From: Pinirhizobacter sp036499745 | GTDB taxonomy: Bacteria; Pseudomonadota; Gammaproteobacteria; Xanthomonadales; Rhodanobacteraceae | Assembly: GCF_036499745.1 (NCBI RefSeq) | Contig: NZ_DASYDG010000012.1 | Location: 1 to 64,000, forward strand | Direction: 5' to 3' | DNA length: 64,000 nt | In this document: positions 1-8,727 of the stretch, piece by piece | Numbering within the stretch: position 1 is the first letter of the stretch | How the letters are laid out: each line of letters opens with the position of its first letter | Program-made: the position numbers and the translations under genes | Notes under the pieces: model-generated | Database searches by the model: none | What the model saw: the letters and a program-made list of their open reading frames with translations, nothing else | What the model was told of the DNA's origin: nothing

Positions 1-901
1 ACAGTCCACGAAGGCCAACCTCCCACAGGATCTGCTGGTCCACCGGATAGGCGGCGACGGCGTTTTTCCAGGCGTTCTCGATGTATTGGGGATCGTTTGT
101 CAGGTTGTAAGGGACATCCGCAGGCCAGCGCGAAAAGTTAACGCCGACGGGCGTCGCGTGGTGTTGATTCAAAAGCAAACCCCGCTCCGCGACGAGCCGA
201 TCCTGCGGTTCGTTGGCGAATGGCCATGTGCCCGCCACCACCATATTCCCCTTAAGGCGAAGAATGGTCTCGAAGATCTTGTTCCAGACCTCGAGCGAGA
301 TGCCGGTGTGATCCGTCGCCTCCCCGGGAGCCCATCCGGTAAGCAGATCCTCGTCATTGATAAAGAAGCCGCGATAACGGAAGACGGGTGGTGCAAAGCG
401 CCTGTCGAGTCTCGCTGGCAGATGGATAGCGGTCTGGTGCGCAGGCTCGTGATCGGTCCAGTAGTACATCGGGTCGACGCCGAGCACGTCCTGCGAGAAC
501 TGATAGATCGCATAGAGCGTGCCGCGCATGTCGGCGCCGGCGAGGCGAATGACCTGGACCGTACGCGCGTTGTCGAGGGTAACCGGCCCACTGGTGATCG
601 AGAAGGCCTCCGGGGTCGAGTCATGATCCGCCGGCGCTCCGGTCGCCTCATTCCCGAGTGCGATAACGACCGGTCCGCCGTCCTGTGCTCGTGCGACGAT
701 TTGGGGCGCTTTGCCGAAGACCTTGCGCATGTCTGACGCGAGGTCCTCGGCAGCGTGACGAACGGGCGCCGGCTGGTCGGCCTCGACCAGGATCGTCGCG
801 TTGCCATTGAAGAGAATGTCATTGCTGACGGGTTGTGCCCGCAGGGTCGTGACACCAGCAACGAGCAACGCAACCATCGCAAGAATTCGGCACTTAGGCA
901 T
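1..901 (-). CDS. GH115 family alpha-glucuronidase, N-terminal part (cut by window edge)
   Basis: The minus-strand frame from an ATG at 901 stays open to base 1, so only about 300 N-terminal residues are visible. A signal peptide is clear: MPKCRILAMVALLVAG followed by an LRA-Q type cleavage site. The body shows blocks I recognise from glycoside hydrolase family 115: TILVEADQPAPVRHAAEDL near residue 35, a GTLYAIYQFSQDVLGVDP block, then PVFRYRGFFINDEDLLTGW and RLKGNMVVAGTW. GH115 enzymes remove (4-O-methyl)glucuronic acid side chains from glucuronoxylan, so this would be a periplasmic or secreted hemicellulose-debranching enzyme. A TTGGAG ribosome site lies 5 nt before the chosen ATG; a second in-frame ATG five codons upstream has no well spaced site. 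The catalytic region lies outside the window. The family call is from memory of the conserved blocks and is fairly firm. Confidence 0.82.
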   Translation of the reverse strand, partial: MPKCRILAMVALLVAGVTTLRAQPVSNDILFNGNATILVEADQPAPVRHAAEDLASDMRKVFGKAPQIVARAQDGGPVVIALGNEATGAPADHDSTPEAFSITSGPVTLDNARTVQVIRLAGADMRGTLYAIYQFSQDVLGVDPMYYWTDHEPAHQTAIHLPARLDRRFAPPVFRYRGFFINDEDLLTGWAPGEATDHTGISLEVWNKIFETILRLKGNMVVAGTWPFANEPQDRLVAERGLLLNQHHATPVGVNFSRWPADVPYNLTNDPQYIENAWKNAVAAYPVDQQILWEVGLRGL

Positions 902-946
902 GCCGACTCCAAGCATTCCCCGCCATATATGCGCCCACATCGGCGA

Positions 947-2833
947 TCAGCGAGCCTTGATGAGCTGTGCGAGCGTGTCGGGCTTGCTCGTGTCTCGTTC
1001 CAGATGCGGGTACTTCAGGCCGTCGTGGTAGTCCACGCGAAGGGTCTGGAACTCGTTGAAGTTCTTCACCAGCAGCTCCACCGGCTGGCTCTTGTCCTTG
1101 GCCGCGGCGGTGATGGCGTCTTTGATGGCATCGCCGGAGAACTCCTTGCCGTTGACCGCGACGATCTTCATGCCGGGCGAGAGGCCGGCCTTGAAGGCGG
1201 GCCCATCCCACAATACGTCGCTGATGTCGCCGCCCTTACCGATCAATACACCCAGCGAGTAAGTGAGCTCGGAGACGCCGCGCTGCTTCTCCATGGCATC
1301 GATCGCGGCAGAAGGCTTGTCGTTGTAGACCAGCTTCCAGCCGTGCGAGGCCAGTCCGCCGATCAGCGGGCCATGCCCGTCCAGGCGCTCACGCAGGTAC
1401 TTCGCCCAGTCGAACGGTTCGATGGTGTTGAGCGTCTTGACCACGTCTTCAAAGGTGTAGGGATTGACGTCCCACTTGCCGTTCTCCATGCCGAAGAACG
1501 CCTTGGCGAAGTTGTCGATGGTCTTCTTGTTGCCGCTGAGTTCGCGCAGCTTGCCGTCGACGTCCAGCCAGATCATCTGGCCGGCGGAGTAGTACTCCTG
1601 GCGGCCCTGATAGTTGTGGTACGGCTGTCCGCCGCGCCCGCCGATGATCGGATCGTTGGTGGTGTCCTGTACATTGCGCCAGCTGGCGAGGCCCGGACGG
1701 CCCTTGTCATAGACCGAGGCGGTATAAGCCCACATGTCACGCGCCTGCTCGTCGGTCCACAAGCCCGAACGCGCCGCCATCACGTGACCCCAGAACTGGG
1801 TCTGGCCCTCGTACACCCACAGCAGGGTGTCGCTCATCGGCACGTTAAAGCTCGGCGTGGCCAGATCCGCACCCCGGCGGTACTTGCCGTCCCAGGAATG
1901 GTTGAACTCGTGCGAGAACAGGTCGCGGCTCATCGCGCTCTTGTTCCATTCGGTGAAGAAGTCCGCGCCGGTGCCGTCTTCGCTGGAGCGGTGGTGCTCC
2001 AGGCCATTGCCGCTCATCTTGTCACTGAGCGAGACAAGGAAATCGTAGTGATCGTAGTGATGCGCGCCGTACAGCTTGTACATCTGCTGCACCAGGTCGC
2101 GGAACGGCTTGATCTGCTCGGGTTTCATTTCCAGGTATTTCGGATCGTCGGCGACGAAGTCCATGTGCACCGGGGTTTGCGCACCGGGATCAAGGTCCAC
2201 GCGCTTGAAGTACTTGCCGGCATAGATGGGTGAATCGACCAGGTCGTCGTAGTCAATCGGCTTGTAGGTCACCGTGTTGCCACTGGTGGATGCCACTTCC
2301 AGCGCGGTACCGGCCTGCCAGCCGGCTGGGTAGGTCACGCTGGCCTGGGACATGATGCGGTTGGCGTTGTACCCGGCCGGGTACAAGGTGACAGCGTTCC
2401 ACTGCAGGTTGAGCATCTCCGGCGTCATCACCACGCGGCCCTGCTTGGTGTCTTGCGGCGAGAGGTACTCGAAGTAAGCCTGCACTTCGGTCGCGCCCTG
2501 CGGCACGTCAACATGGAAGGCGTAGACGTTGAGCGGATCGCGCGTCCACGGCAGTACCTTGCCGTTGGCCTTGACCACCAGCCCGGCGAGCTTGTCGATC
2601 GGGCCGCCTGGCGAATGCGCGCCGGGCAACCATTGCGGGTACAGCAGGGTCAACGGGCCGGCCTGGGCCGGAATCGTTTCGTTGATGCGGAACACGCGAT
2701 GGGCGATATCAGTGGCGTCCACGGCTATCTTGAGGCTGCCGTTGAACGGGACATCCTGCGGCGGCGCAACGTCGGCGAAGGCGGGCATGGCGGCGAGCGC
2801 CAGTAAGGTGCAAGCGAAGGATGTGGTTTTCAA
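947..2833 (-). CDS. M61 family (glycyl aminopeptidase-like) metallopeptidase with C-terminal PDZ domain
   Basis: A secreted zinc peptidase of about 628 residues. It has a signal peptide (MKTTSFACTLLALAAMPAFA), then an N-terminal beta domain typical of M61 proteins (LYPQWLPGAHSPGGPIDKL), and the zinc motif HEFNH at about residues 308-312 inside SHEFNHSWDGKYRRG. The C-terminal 150 residues contain a PDZ domain (GVLIGKGGDISDVLWDGPAF, then GLSPGMKIVAVNGKEF). M61 enzymes remove N-terminal Gly or Ala from peptides. The start codon is TTG, with a GGAG ribosome site 8 nt upstream; no in-frame ATG gives an intact signal peptide. The gene is 45 nt from the glucuronidase gene and on the same strand, but no functional link is evident. 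Length and domain order are normal for the family. Confidence 0.92.
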   Translation of the reverse strand: MKTTSFACTLLALAAMPAFADVAPPQDVPFNGSLKIAVDATDIAHRVFRINETIPAQAGPLTLLYPQWLPGAHSPGGPIDKLAGLVVKANGKVLPWTRDPLNVYAFHVDVPQGATEVQAYFEYLSPQDTKQGRVVMTPEMLNLQWNAVTLYPAGYNANRIMSQASVTYPAGWQAGTALEVASTSGNTVTYKPIDYDDLVDSPIYAGKYFKRVDLDPGAQTPVHMDFVADDPKYLEMKPEQIKPFRDLVQQMYKLYGAHHYDHYDFLVSLSDKMSGNGLEHHRSSEDGTGADFFTEWNKSAMSRDLFSHEFNHSWDGKYRRGADLATPSFNVPMSDTLLWVYEGQTQFWGHVMAARSGLWTDEQARDMWAYTASVYDKGRPGLASWRNVQDTTNDPIIGGRGGQPYHNYQGRQEYYSAGQMIWLDVDGKLRELSGNKKTIDNFAKAFFGMENGKWDVNPYTFEDVVKTLNTIEPFDWAKYLRERLDGHGPLIGGLASHGWKLVYNDKPSAAIDAMEKQRGVSELTYSLGVLIGKGGDISDVLWDGPAFKAGLSPGMKIVAVNGKEFSGDAIKDAITAAAKDKSQPVELLVKNFNEFQTLRVDYHDGLKYPHLERDTSKPDTLAQLIKAR

Positions 2834-2972
2834 CGAAGGCTCTCCGGGCAGGTCTGCGCTCAGGGTGAAGGATCCCGGTCAGATGAACGGAGCCCCTACC
2901 CGACATGACAGCCATCCTATGGTAGGCCGAAGGTCATGCCCCTCCTCCTGCCATAGGTCACGTCGCCGTGAA

Positions 2973-4427
2973 CTAATGTCCTTCCTCGGCCGAATTGAGC
3001 CCTTCCCGGTGCTGGGTGCCCCACTCGCTACGCCTGAGTAAAAAGTATAGCCAGCCAAGTGCCGCACCGCCGTGACGCATCAACTGGAATGAAAATGGCT
3101 CCAGGACCGACGCGAGCAATGCCATGCCGAAACTTGAGGTTGTACTGTCGCCAGTCCAGCGTCGGTACAAATGCACGGACCAGGACTGAAACGTCAGATC
3201 GATGGTGATCTTGCCGAGGATGATGAACAACACCGGCAGCACGATCGCGACGTGGCCGCCAAAGAGAAAGGCGAGCAGCAAGAAGAAGGCAGTCAATCCA
3301 TAGAGCGGCTGCACCGTGTCAAAAGCCTTCACCGGCAGCATCAGCGTACCGAGCAGACCGTACCGCCGGTTGCCGATCATGCTGCGATACCAATACTGCG
3401 TCTGCAAAAAGCCTGCGAACCAGCGCCGCCGCTGACGCAGAAAACTGGGCAATGTGCTTGGTGCATCAGTGCGCGCCCTGGCGCCGCCGATCACGCGTAC
3501 GTCCCAGTCCAGACCGCAGTCGAGGGCATAGCGACGCAGCCGGTGAATCAGCTCATAATCCTCCACCAGACAATCCGGATCGAAACCACCGACAGTCAAC
3601 AAGGGCTCGCGTCGAAAGCACGCAAACGCGCCGGATATCAGCAGAAGGCTATGCGCTCGCATCCACGCATAGCGGGAAATAAAGTTGCGGATATATTCAT
3701 AGGTCTGGAACCACTGAAAGAAGCGACCGCTGGCCGTGCGGCTGCAGACTGGCGACAGCAGCCCTGCCGCGACCACCAGGTTTGGCGATACGGCGAACGC
3801 GTGGGATATCGCCGCACATGCTTCTGGTTCGAGCAGCGTATCCGCATCGACGGTCATCACCGTCTCGGTATTTATCAAGACGATCGCCGCATTCAAGGCG
3901 CGCGCCTTGCCACCGTGTGGCATGCGCAACCAGCGCAACGTGGGAAAGGACGGACTCGGTTCGCTCAACCTGCCCTCACCGGGGTCGACCAGGCCGTAGC
4001 GCTCAGCCAGCAGTGCGCCGGTACCATCGGTCGATCCATCATCGGCGATCACGATCTGGGTTGGCACGAAGGTCTGGCCGAGCAACGCATTGAGTGTGAT
4101 CGGCAATACCGCCGCTTCGTTATGCGCGGCAACGACCACGCCCAGCGTCGGTGCGGGGTGACTGGCCGCAACCGGTGACAGCGGCCTCACCAGCGAGAGT
4201 GATTGCCACGCTACGAAGACCAGCAGCAGCGTGTCGTATGTGGCATACGCAATACCGGTGGACCAGGCAGCAACGCCATTCAGAAAAAACGCCCGCACGA
4301 ACAACACCAGCCACAGCGCCATCACGCCACCGTGGATCAGTACGCTGATCGGCGGAGTACGCACGGGCGAGATGCGTGGCGAGGTCATCGCCCGCGCACG
4401 ATCGAGAGCAGAAAGGGACGCTTCCAT
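2973..4427 (-). CDS. Membrane glycosyltransferase family 2 (PgaC/cellulose-synthase-like)
   Basis: An integral-membrane GT-A glycosyltransferase of about 484 residues. Two hydrophobic segments lie near the N terminus (ISVLIHGGVMALWLVLFVRA and a second one), followed by a cytosolic GT2 domain with the nucleotide-binding motif DDGSTDGT, the TVDADT metal motif, an ED in CLVEDYEL, and the processive-type QRRRW motif (LRQRRRWFAGFLQ). At least three further membrane segments follow. QRRRW enzymes usually polymerise beta-linked sugars and extrude them, so a surface polysaccharide or N-acetylglucosamine polymer is plausible, but the substrate cannot be read from sequence. I chose the ATG at 4427 because AAAGG lies 6 nt upstream; the ATG at 4433 abuts that site. 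It follows the cytochrome b561 gene by a few bases and is probably co-transcribed. No polysaccharide export genes are nearby. Confidence 0.85.
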   Translation of the reverse strand: MEASLSALDRARAMTSPRISPVRTPPISVLIHGGVMALWLVLFVRAFFLNGVAAWSTGIAYATYDTLLLVFVAWQSLSLVRPLSPVAASHPAPTLGVVVAAHNEAAVLPITLNALLGQTFVPTQIVIADDGSTDGTGALLAERYGLVDPGEGRLSEPSPSFPTLRWLRMPHGGKARALNAAIVLINTETVMTVDADTLLEPEACAAISHAFAVSPNLVVAAGLLSPVCSRTASGRFFQWFQTYEYIRNFISRYAWMRAHSLLLISGAFACFRREPLLTVGGFDPDCLVEDYELIHRLRRYALDCGLDWDVRVIGGARARTDAPSTLPSFLRQRRRWFAGFLQTQYWYRSMIGNRRYGLLGTLMLPVKAFDTVQPLYGLTAFFLLLAFLFGGHVAIVLPVLFIILGKITIDLTFQSWSVHLYRRWTGDSTTSSFGMALLASVLEPFSFQLMRHGGAALGWLYFLLRRSEWGTQHREGLNSAEEGH

Positions 4428-4436
4428 CAACATCCT

Positions 4437-5012
4437 TTACAGCATCCGCCCCAGCACCGGGTGGCGGTCAATCCACTGGTGTTTGAGCGCGCCCAGAATA
4501 TGCAGCGACAGCACCGCGTAAAGCGCATAACCGCACGCCGTATGCAACGTCCCCAACTGCGTATGCAGCTGATCTTTCAGGGCAGGATCCAGATGCAGCA
4601 AAAAGCCGATACGCGGCCATGGCACCAGACCGAACAAGTACATCGGATGCGATTGGGCGGCTATCCACGCCGAGTCGTGCATCCAGCCGCTAAGGGGCAG
4701 TGCGAATATCAGCACATAAAGCGCGACGTGCGCGGCGTGCGCCATAGCCTTTTCCCAGCCAGCAAATACGCTCGGAAGCGGCGGCGGCCGATGCGTCAAC
4801 CGCCACAGCACGCGCAAGATGGCCAGCCCCAGCACCGTGATGCCGATGGACTTGTGCGTGTCGATCACCATGCGCGCACCCCTATCGGACAATATCGATG
4901 GTGGCAGCAGTGCAGCACTCAGGCCGAGGGCGATATTGGCGATGATCAACAGTGCAATCGCCCAGTGCAGCAGCATCGCAACACGCGTATATCGAACCCT
5001 GTTTTCCATCAA
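4437..5012 (-). CDS. Cytochrome b561 (CybB-like) membrane protein
   Basis: A four-helix di-heme b-type cytochrome of 191 residues. The likely heme ligands are His16 (LLHW), His53 (DTHKS), His157 (LHTACGY) and His171 (LSLHILG); the 14-residue gap between the last two matches CybB. Four hydrophobic stretches correspond to the helices (LLHWAIALLIIANIALGL, IGITVLGLAILRVLW, VALYVLIFALPLSGW, GYALYAVLSLHILGAL). Such proteins oxidise membrane quinol; CybB is a superoxide:quinone oxidoreductase. The start is a double ATG at 5012. It is the first gene of a likely two-gene unit with the downstream glycosyltransferase, an uncommon pairing that could mean redox supply at the membrane or simply shared transcription. 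Confidence 0.9.
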   Translation of the reverse strand: MMENRVRYTRVAMLLHWAIALLIIANIALGLSAALLPPSILSDRGARMVIDTHKSIGITVLGLAILRVLWRLTHRPPPLPSVFAGWEKAMAHAAHVALYVLIFALPLSGWMHDSAWIAAQSHPMYLFGLVPWPRIGFLLHLDPALKDQLHTQLGTLHTACGYALYAVLSLHILGALKHQWIDRHPVLGRML

Positions 5013-5121
5013 CGCTCACCTGGTGACACTGCAAGCAATCAACACCGGGGGCGCGATAAGTTACAGTCGAAGACGGGTAGTGCCCGAATAAACACAAATG
5101 GTTGCATCCACGCTCCGAGGA

Positions 5122-5541
5122 TCACCGCCACCCCTTGAACGTGTAGGTAAGGTCAGCCCGGAATATCGATTCGAACCCCCGGTACGGAAGAGGCGAGGCG
5201 TCAAATACGGCCTTCCGAGCGGCTTCTAACCGCTCGCTGGTAAACGTACAGCCCGGGTCCGCATGGACGCTCAACACCTCGCCACCCAGAGCCTGCTTGA
5301 TGTATACCCTGCAGTGTCCACGGTCGCTATCGGTAGGTACCCAGTGCCGCATGACGCTCGACTGGAGCGCATCCGCGTACCTGCCCTCAAGGGTTTTGCG
5401 GTCCTCCCCCGAACTGGCACGCTGCAGGCCCGCAGCGGCGGCAGCGATAGGCGTCGCGGCAAGGATGGTCGCGAGCGTGACCGCCAGGTATGCATTTGCA
5501 CGGACGCGGATGGCGCGTCGTTGAACATCGTTGGCTTCCAT
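5122..5541 (-). CDS. TolA C-terminal-domain-like secreted protein
   Basis: About 139 residues. After a hydrophobic segment (VTLATILAATPIAAAAAG) that serves as signal peptide or anchor comes a compact domain resembling the third domain of TolA: Y-A-D-A-L-Q..V..HWVPTD near residue 65, a C-x-V-Y-I-K strand, G-G-E-V-L, a second Cys (DPGCTF), and the diagnostic end ASPLPYRGFESIFRADLTYTF. The two Cys probably form the family disulfide. Full TolA has a long helical domain between anchor and C domain; here it is missing, so this is a mini-TolA or orphan periplasmic domain, not a replacement for TolA. The ATG at 5541 has a GAGGGGAAT ribosome site. It is divergent from the PQQ dehydrogenase gene. Confidence 0.7.
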   Translation of the reverse strand: MEANDVQRRAIRVRANAYLAVTLATILAATPIAAAAAGLQRASSGEDRKTLEGRYADALQSSVMRHWVPTDSDRGHCRVYIKQALGGEVLSVHADPGCTFTSERLEAARKAVFDASPLPYRGFESIFRADLTYTFKGWR

Positions 5542-5663
5542 ATTCCCCTCGACTAGGAATGTCCCTCGGCCCCTGACGAGTATGCGCGCTTTCCAAGAAA
5601 CCATCACACCGAGGCGGCATCCAGAACGCTATGATGTCCCGGGTCATTCGTTCGCAAGGAAAG

Positions 5664-6890
5664 ATGCAAATGATGAAGCTGGCAAGCGGGTTTTTTCTTG
5701 CGGTTCTGCTAACAGGCGCCGCCCATGCGCAGACCAATGCGGGCGAACAGAAATCCGACCCCGACCTTCCCTTCACCATCACGAAAGTGGCGAGCTTCAA
5801 TCTGCCTTGGCGCATCGCGTTCCTGCCCGATGGCCGCATGCTTGTGACCGAGAAGGTCGGCCGCGTCGATCTGGTGACTCCGCAGGGCGCCAAGACCGAA
5901 ATCAAGGGCGTCCCATCCAGCTATTTTGAAGGCCAGGACGGCATGCACGGCGTCTTCCTTTCACCCCATTACGCCACGGACCACCATGTGTATCTCACCT
6001 ATGTCGAACCGGGTGCCTATGGTGGGGGCCTGGCGTTGGGCCGGGGTCGGCTCGTGCTCGATGGCGAGCAGCCGCGGCTGGATGGCTTCGAAGTGCTGTG
6101 GCACCAGATGCCCCCGGGCAAGGGTGGTCAACCCGGCGCCCAGGTCGCCTTTTCACCGGACGGCAAGTATCTGTTCCTGACGGTGGGCGACCGCCAGCGC
6201 TTCAAGCCCGCGCAGGATCCGGACCAACCGGTAGGCAAGATCTTGCGGCTGACGCTGGACGGCAAACCCGCGCCAGGCAATCCGTGGGCAGGAAAGGTCG
6301 GTGCCCGCACCATTCCGCTGATCGATCCGCCAGCCAATACCGAGGCAGCCAAGACTGCGCCGGTGGTCAGCACCTATACGTTCCCCGGTCCAAACCTGAC
6401 GCCGGCGGAAACCTGGAGTACCGGCCACCGTACACCTTATGGCCTCGCCTTCGGTCCCGATGGTCGACTGTGGGAACTCGAGCATGGGCCGCGCGGCGGC
6501 GACGAACTGAACCTGATCCAGCGTGGCAAGAACTACGGCTGGCCGCTGGTCTCCTATGGCGTCAACTATGACGGCGTACCCATTCCCAGCCCTGATACGC
6601 GGCCAGACCTGGTCAAGCCAGTGATCTATTGGACGCCGGTGATCGCGCCGGGCAACCTGATGTTCTACAAGGGCAGCCTGTTCCCTCACTGGAAGGGCAG
6701 CGCCTTGATCAGCGGCCTTGCCAGCCTCGGAATCGTTCGCGTCACGTTTGACGGCAAGGGCGGCGCCACCGCGGTCCAGCGCTGGAGCATCGGAAAACGC
6801 ATCCGCGATATCGAAGAAGCGCCGGACGGCTCGCTCTGGCTACTGGAAGACGCCAGTTCCGGCGGCCTGTACCACCTCACACCGAAATAA
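5664..6890 (+). CDS. PQQ-dependent soluble aldose sugar dehydrogenase (Asd/YliI-like)
   Basis: A secreted six-bladed beta-propeller quinoprotein of about 408 residues. A signal peptide (KLASGFFLAVLLTGAAHAQ) precedes the mature part, with family blocks LPWRIAFLPDGRMLVTEKVG, GMHGVFLSPHY, QDPDQPVGKILRLTLDGKPA and HRTPYGLAFGPDGRLWELEH followed by GPRGGDELNLI, all typical of glucose/sorbosone dehydrogenases. These enzymes oxidise aldoses to lactones in the periplasm using PQQ and calcium. The ATG at 5664 follows an AAGGAAAG ribosome site; frames starting at 5631 would extend upstream of it. No PQQ biosynthesis gene lies in the window, so cofactor supply must come from elsewhere. It could feed aldonolactone to the sugar-acid cluster at 47-56 kb, but this is speculation. 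Confidence 0.9.
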   Translation: MQMMKLASGFFLAVLLTGAAHAQTNAGEQKSDPDLPFTITKVASFNLPWRIAFLPDGRMLVTEKVGRVDLVTPQGAKTEIKGVPSSYFEGQDGMHGVFLSPHYATDHHVYLTYVEPGAYGGGLALGRGRLVLDGEQPRLDGFEVLWHQMPPGKGGQPGAQVAFSPDGKYLFLTVGDRQRFKPAQDPDQPVGKILRLTLDGKPAPGNPWAGKVGARTIPLIDPPANTEAAKTAPVVSTYTFPGPNLTPAETWSTGHRTPYGLAFGPDGRLWELEHGPRGGDELNLIQRGKNYGWPLVSYGVNYDGVPIPSPDTRPDLVKPVIYWTPVIAPGNLMFYKGSLFPHWKGSALISGLASLGIVRVTFDGKGGATAVQRWSIGKRIRDIEEAPDGSLWLLEDASSGGLYHLTPK

Positions 6891-6920
6891 TTCGACGAAT
6901 CAGGCGCCGCCCATCTCACG

Positions 6921-7853
6921 ATGGCAACTCGCACCCGAAAATGCGAAACTTGGCGGTTAATGGCCGCCCTCGCGGCGCCAATCGCTCCCAGAGACACCGT
7001 GAAGACCCCCCAAGGCTTGCAGGCGCTGATAGAAGACGGCGTCATCGATGAAGTGCTGCGACCACTCAAGAGTGGCAAGGAAGCGGCGGTATACATTGTC
7101 CGCAGCGGCGACGACATACGCTGCGCGAAGGTTTACAAAGACCTGGCCCAACGCAGCTTCCAGCAGCGCGTGCAGTATCAGGAAGGTCGCAAGGTACGAG
7201 GCAGCCGGGAGGCGCGTGCGATCGGCAAGGCCAGCAAGTACGGTCGCAAGCAGCAGGAAGTAGCCTGGAAGAACACCGAGGTCGATGCGCTCTACCAATT
7301 GCGCCTCGCTGGTGTACGTGTGCCTGAGCCGTATGGCTACTTCCACGGTGTACTAGTGATGGAACTGGTTACCGACGCCGAAGGTTTCTCCGCACCACGC
7401 CTGGGTGAGGTTGAACTCAGTGCGCAGACGGCGCGTGAATACCATCGTGTGCTGGTGCGGCAGGTGGTACGGATGCTGTGTATCGGGCTGATTCATGGGG
7501 ATCTGTCCGCGTACAACGTATTGGTCGGCCCGGATGGGCCGGTAGTAATCGATTTTCCCCAAGTGGTCAGTGCCGCGGGCAACAATGCGGCGCGCGCGAT
7601 GCTGTTGCGTGACGTCAACAACCTCACGGCGCATCTTGGACGTTGGGCACCGGACCTATTTGAGACGTGGTACGGCGAAGAGATGTGGGCGTTGTTCGAA
7701 GCGGGTGAGCTGCGACCGGATTCGGAACTGACCGGCGAGTTCGAGCCAGACGAATCCGAGGTGGATCTCGACAGTATCCGGCAGTCCATCAACGATGCCC
7801 GTGAAGAAGCGCTGATCCGACAGCAGGGTCGCGAAGCGGCGGCGGAAGAATAA
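6921..7853 (+). CDS. RIO1-like serine protein kinase
   Basis: An atypical protein kinase of about 310 residues. The ATP-binding region reads SGKEAAVYIVRSGDDIRCAK, with the lysine of CAKVYK as the likely phosphate anchor. The catalytic loop is HGDLSAYN at about residues 192-199 and the metal loop is VVIDFPQ, both characteristic of RIO kinases. The C terminus is acidic (EFEPDESEVDLD). Bacterial homologues of this length occur in pseudomonads and xanthomonads, with no firmly known substrate. Alternative starts exist at 6960 and just before the conserved block at about 7000; no strong ribosome site separates them, so the first 25 residues are uncertain. It starts 30 nt after the dehydrogenase gene and may be read through from it. 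Confidence 0.9.
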   Translation: MATRTRKCETWRLMAALAAPIAPRDTVKTPQGLQALIEDGVIDEVLRPLKSGKEAAVYIVRSGDDIRCAKVYKDLAQRSFQQRVQYQEGRKVRGSREARAIGKASKYGRKQQEVAWKNTEVDALYQLRLAGVRVPEPYGYFHGVLVMELVTDAEGFSAPRLGEVELSAQTAREYHRVLVRQVVRMLCIGLIHGDLSAYNVLVGPDGPVVIDFPQVVSAAGNNAARAMLLRDVNNLTAHLGRWAPDLFETWYGEEMWALFEAGELRPDSELTGEFEPDESEVDLDSIRQSINDAREEALIRQQGREAAAEE

Positions 7854-7880
7854 CCTGACCCTGGCGCCCGCGGCCTGGCA

Positions 7881-8351
7881 TCACCCCTGGTAAGGGCCGC
7901 CCACGGGTCCCCAGCCCCAGGCGGGCATGGCGGAATCGACGTCAGGCAGTGAATCCAGCTGGGAATTGATCACTGCCAGCCGTGTGCCCCATTCGAGATA
8001 ACCCACGAAGGCCGAGCGGAACTCCGGGTCGTCCGGCAACCCAATGGCATCCGCACACTCCAGCATCAACGACATCCATCGCGTGCGCTGGCTTTCCGTC
8101 AGATGCTTGCCCAGATGTTGCAGGATCATCGCGTGGTGTCCGCCCCGCTCCTGACTGTAGAACGCCGGGCCACCGAGCACCTCGGCGATGAAAGCAGCCA
8201 CCAGCCGCGGATGATCGGCCGCCATATGGGCGAACAGCGGAGCCAGCAAGGGCTCCGTGGTGACACGCTCGTAGAACACTGTTGTCAGCCGCTCGAAGGC
8301 CTCGTTGCCGCCGGCCCATTCATAAAGGGTTGGCACTGATGGCTGAGTCAT
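7881..8351 (-). CDS. Group II truncated hemoglobin
   Basis: A single-domain heme protein of 156 residues. It begins MTQPSVPTLYEWAGGNEAFERL, the usual start of group II trHbs, followed by FYERVTTEPLLAPLFAHM, the GGHHAMILQHLGKHLT segment holding the proximal histidine region, and a WGTRLA block near the C terminus. The tail is PAWGWGPVGGP, normal for this subgroup. Roles proposed for the family include oxygen, NO and peroxide chemistry. Its ATG overlaps the stop of the upstream broken S41 frame as ATGA, so its translation may depend on that remnant. Known residues fit a functional protein. Confidence 0.9.
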   Translation of the reverse strand: MTQPSVPTLYEWAGGNEAFERLTTVFYERVTTEPLLAPLFAHMAADHPRLVAAFIAEVLGGPAFYSQERGGHHAMILQHLGKHLTESQRTRWMSLMLECADAIGLPDDPEFRSAFVGYLEWGTRLAVINSQLDSLPDVDSAMPAWGWGPVGGPYQG

Positions 8352-8677
8352 GCTTCGGCGTCCTGTGCAGGGGTGTGGTAGCGGATATATTCCACAATCA
8401 TGCGGCACACTCGTGTCGATGGCGGAAGTTTGCCGCCGAAGCTTACGCACCAACGGACCGGCCAGCGCACGTCCAGATGAGGGTTCTCCACCCCGTCCGG
8501 CACGAAGAACCCGAGATGCCCATCGTTGAAGCTGGCGGTGTAGTCACGCAACGCGTAGAGGTAGCCGGCGTAGTTCGTGGTGGTCTTCGCCCTTTCCAGC
8601 GCCAGCGCCAGGCCCTTGTCATTCCTGGCCGCGAAACCGGGGTTCTCAGGATCATTGGGTGCCGGGGAGCATCCGGG
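8348..8677 (-). pseudogene. Remnant of a peptidase S41 (tail-specific protease-like) gene
   Basis: The minus frame is open from a stop at 8678-8680 down to a TGA at 8348-8350. Its first two thirds read GFAARNDKGLALALE, then NYAGYLYALRDYTASFNDGH and LGFFVPDG, which look like the N-terminal half of a secreted S41 peptidase (the FNDGHLGF block). The frame then changes to unrelated sequence (VRWCVSFGGKLPPSTR) and ends QDAEA. There is no start codon, signal peptide or catalytic Ser/Lys region. I read this as a deletion that joined a piece of an S41 gene to the 3' end of whatever once preceded the hemoglobin gene. A short translated product starting at an internal codon cannot be excluded. Confidence 0.6.
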
Positions 8678-8727
8678 CTATTCGGCCACCGCTTCGGCAC
8701 ATAGCCTGGCATGAAACGCGAACCATC

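Noticed and set aside
169..912. Minus-strand frame with a 247-codon Arg/Ser-rich product
   Set aside because: It overlaps the GH115 frame in another phase and is low-complexity shadow sequence; the GH115 frame has a signal peptide and family blocks.
755..2233. Long plus-strand frame (492 codons) opposite the M61 peptidase
   Set aside because: It is antisense to a clear peptidase with a zinc motif and PDZ domain; its own translation is Val/Arg/Asp-rich without domains, as expected for a GC-rich shadow frame.
5161..5200. tRNA-like T-loop sequence TTCGAACCCCCGG
   Set aside because: It lies within the TolA-like gene (coding for YRGFES); no matching acceptor or anticodon stems were found around it.
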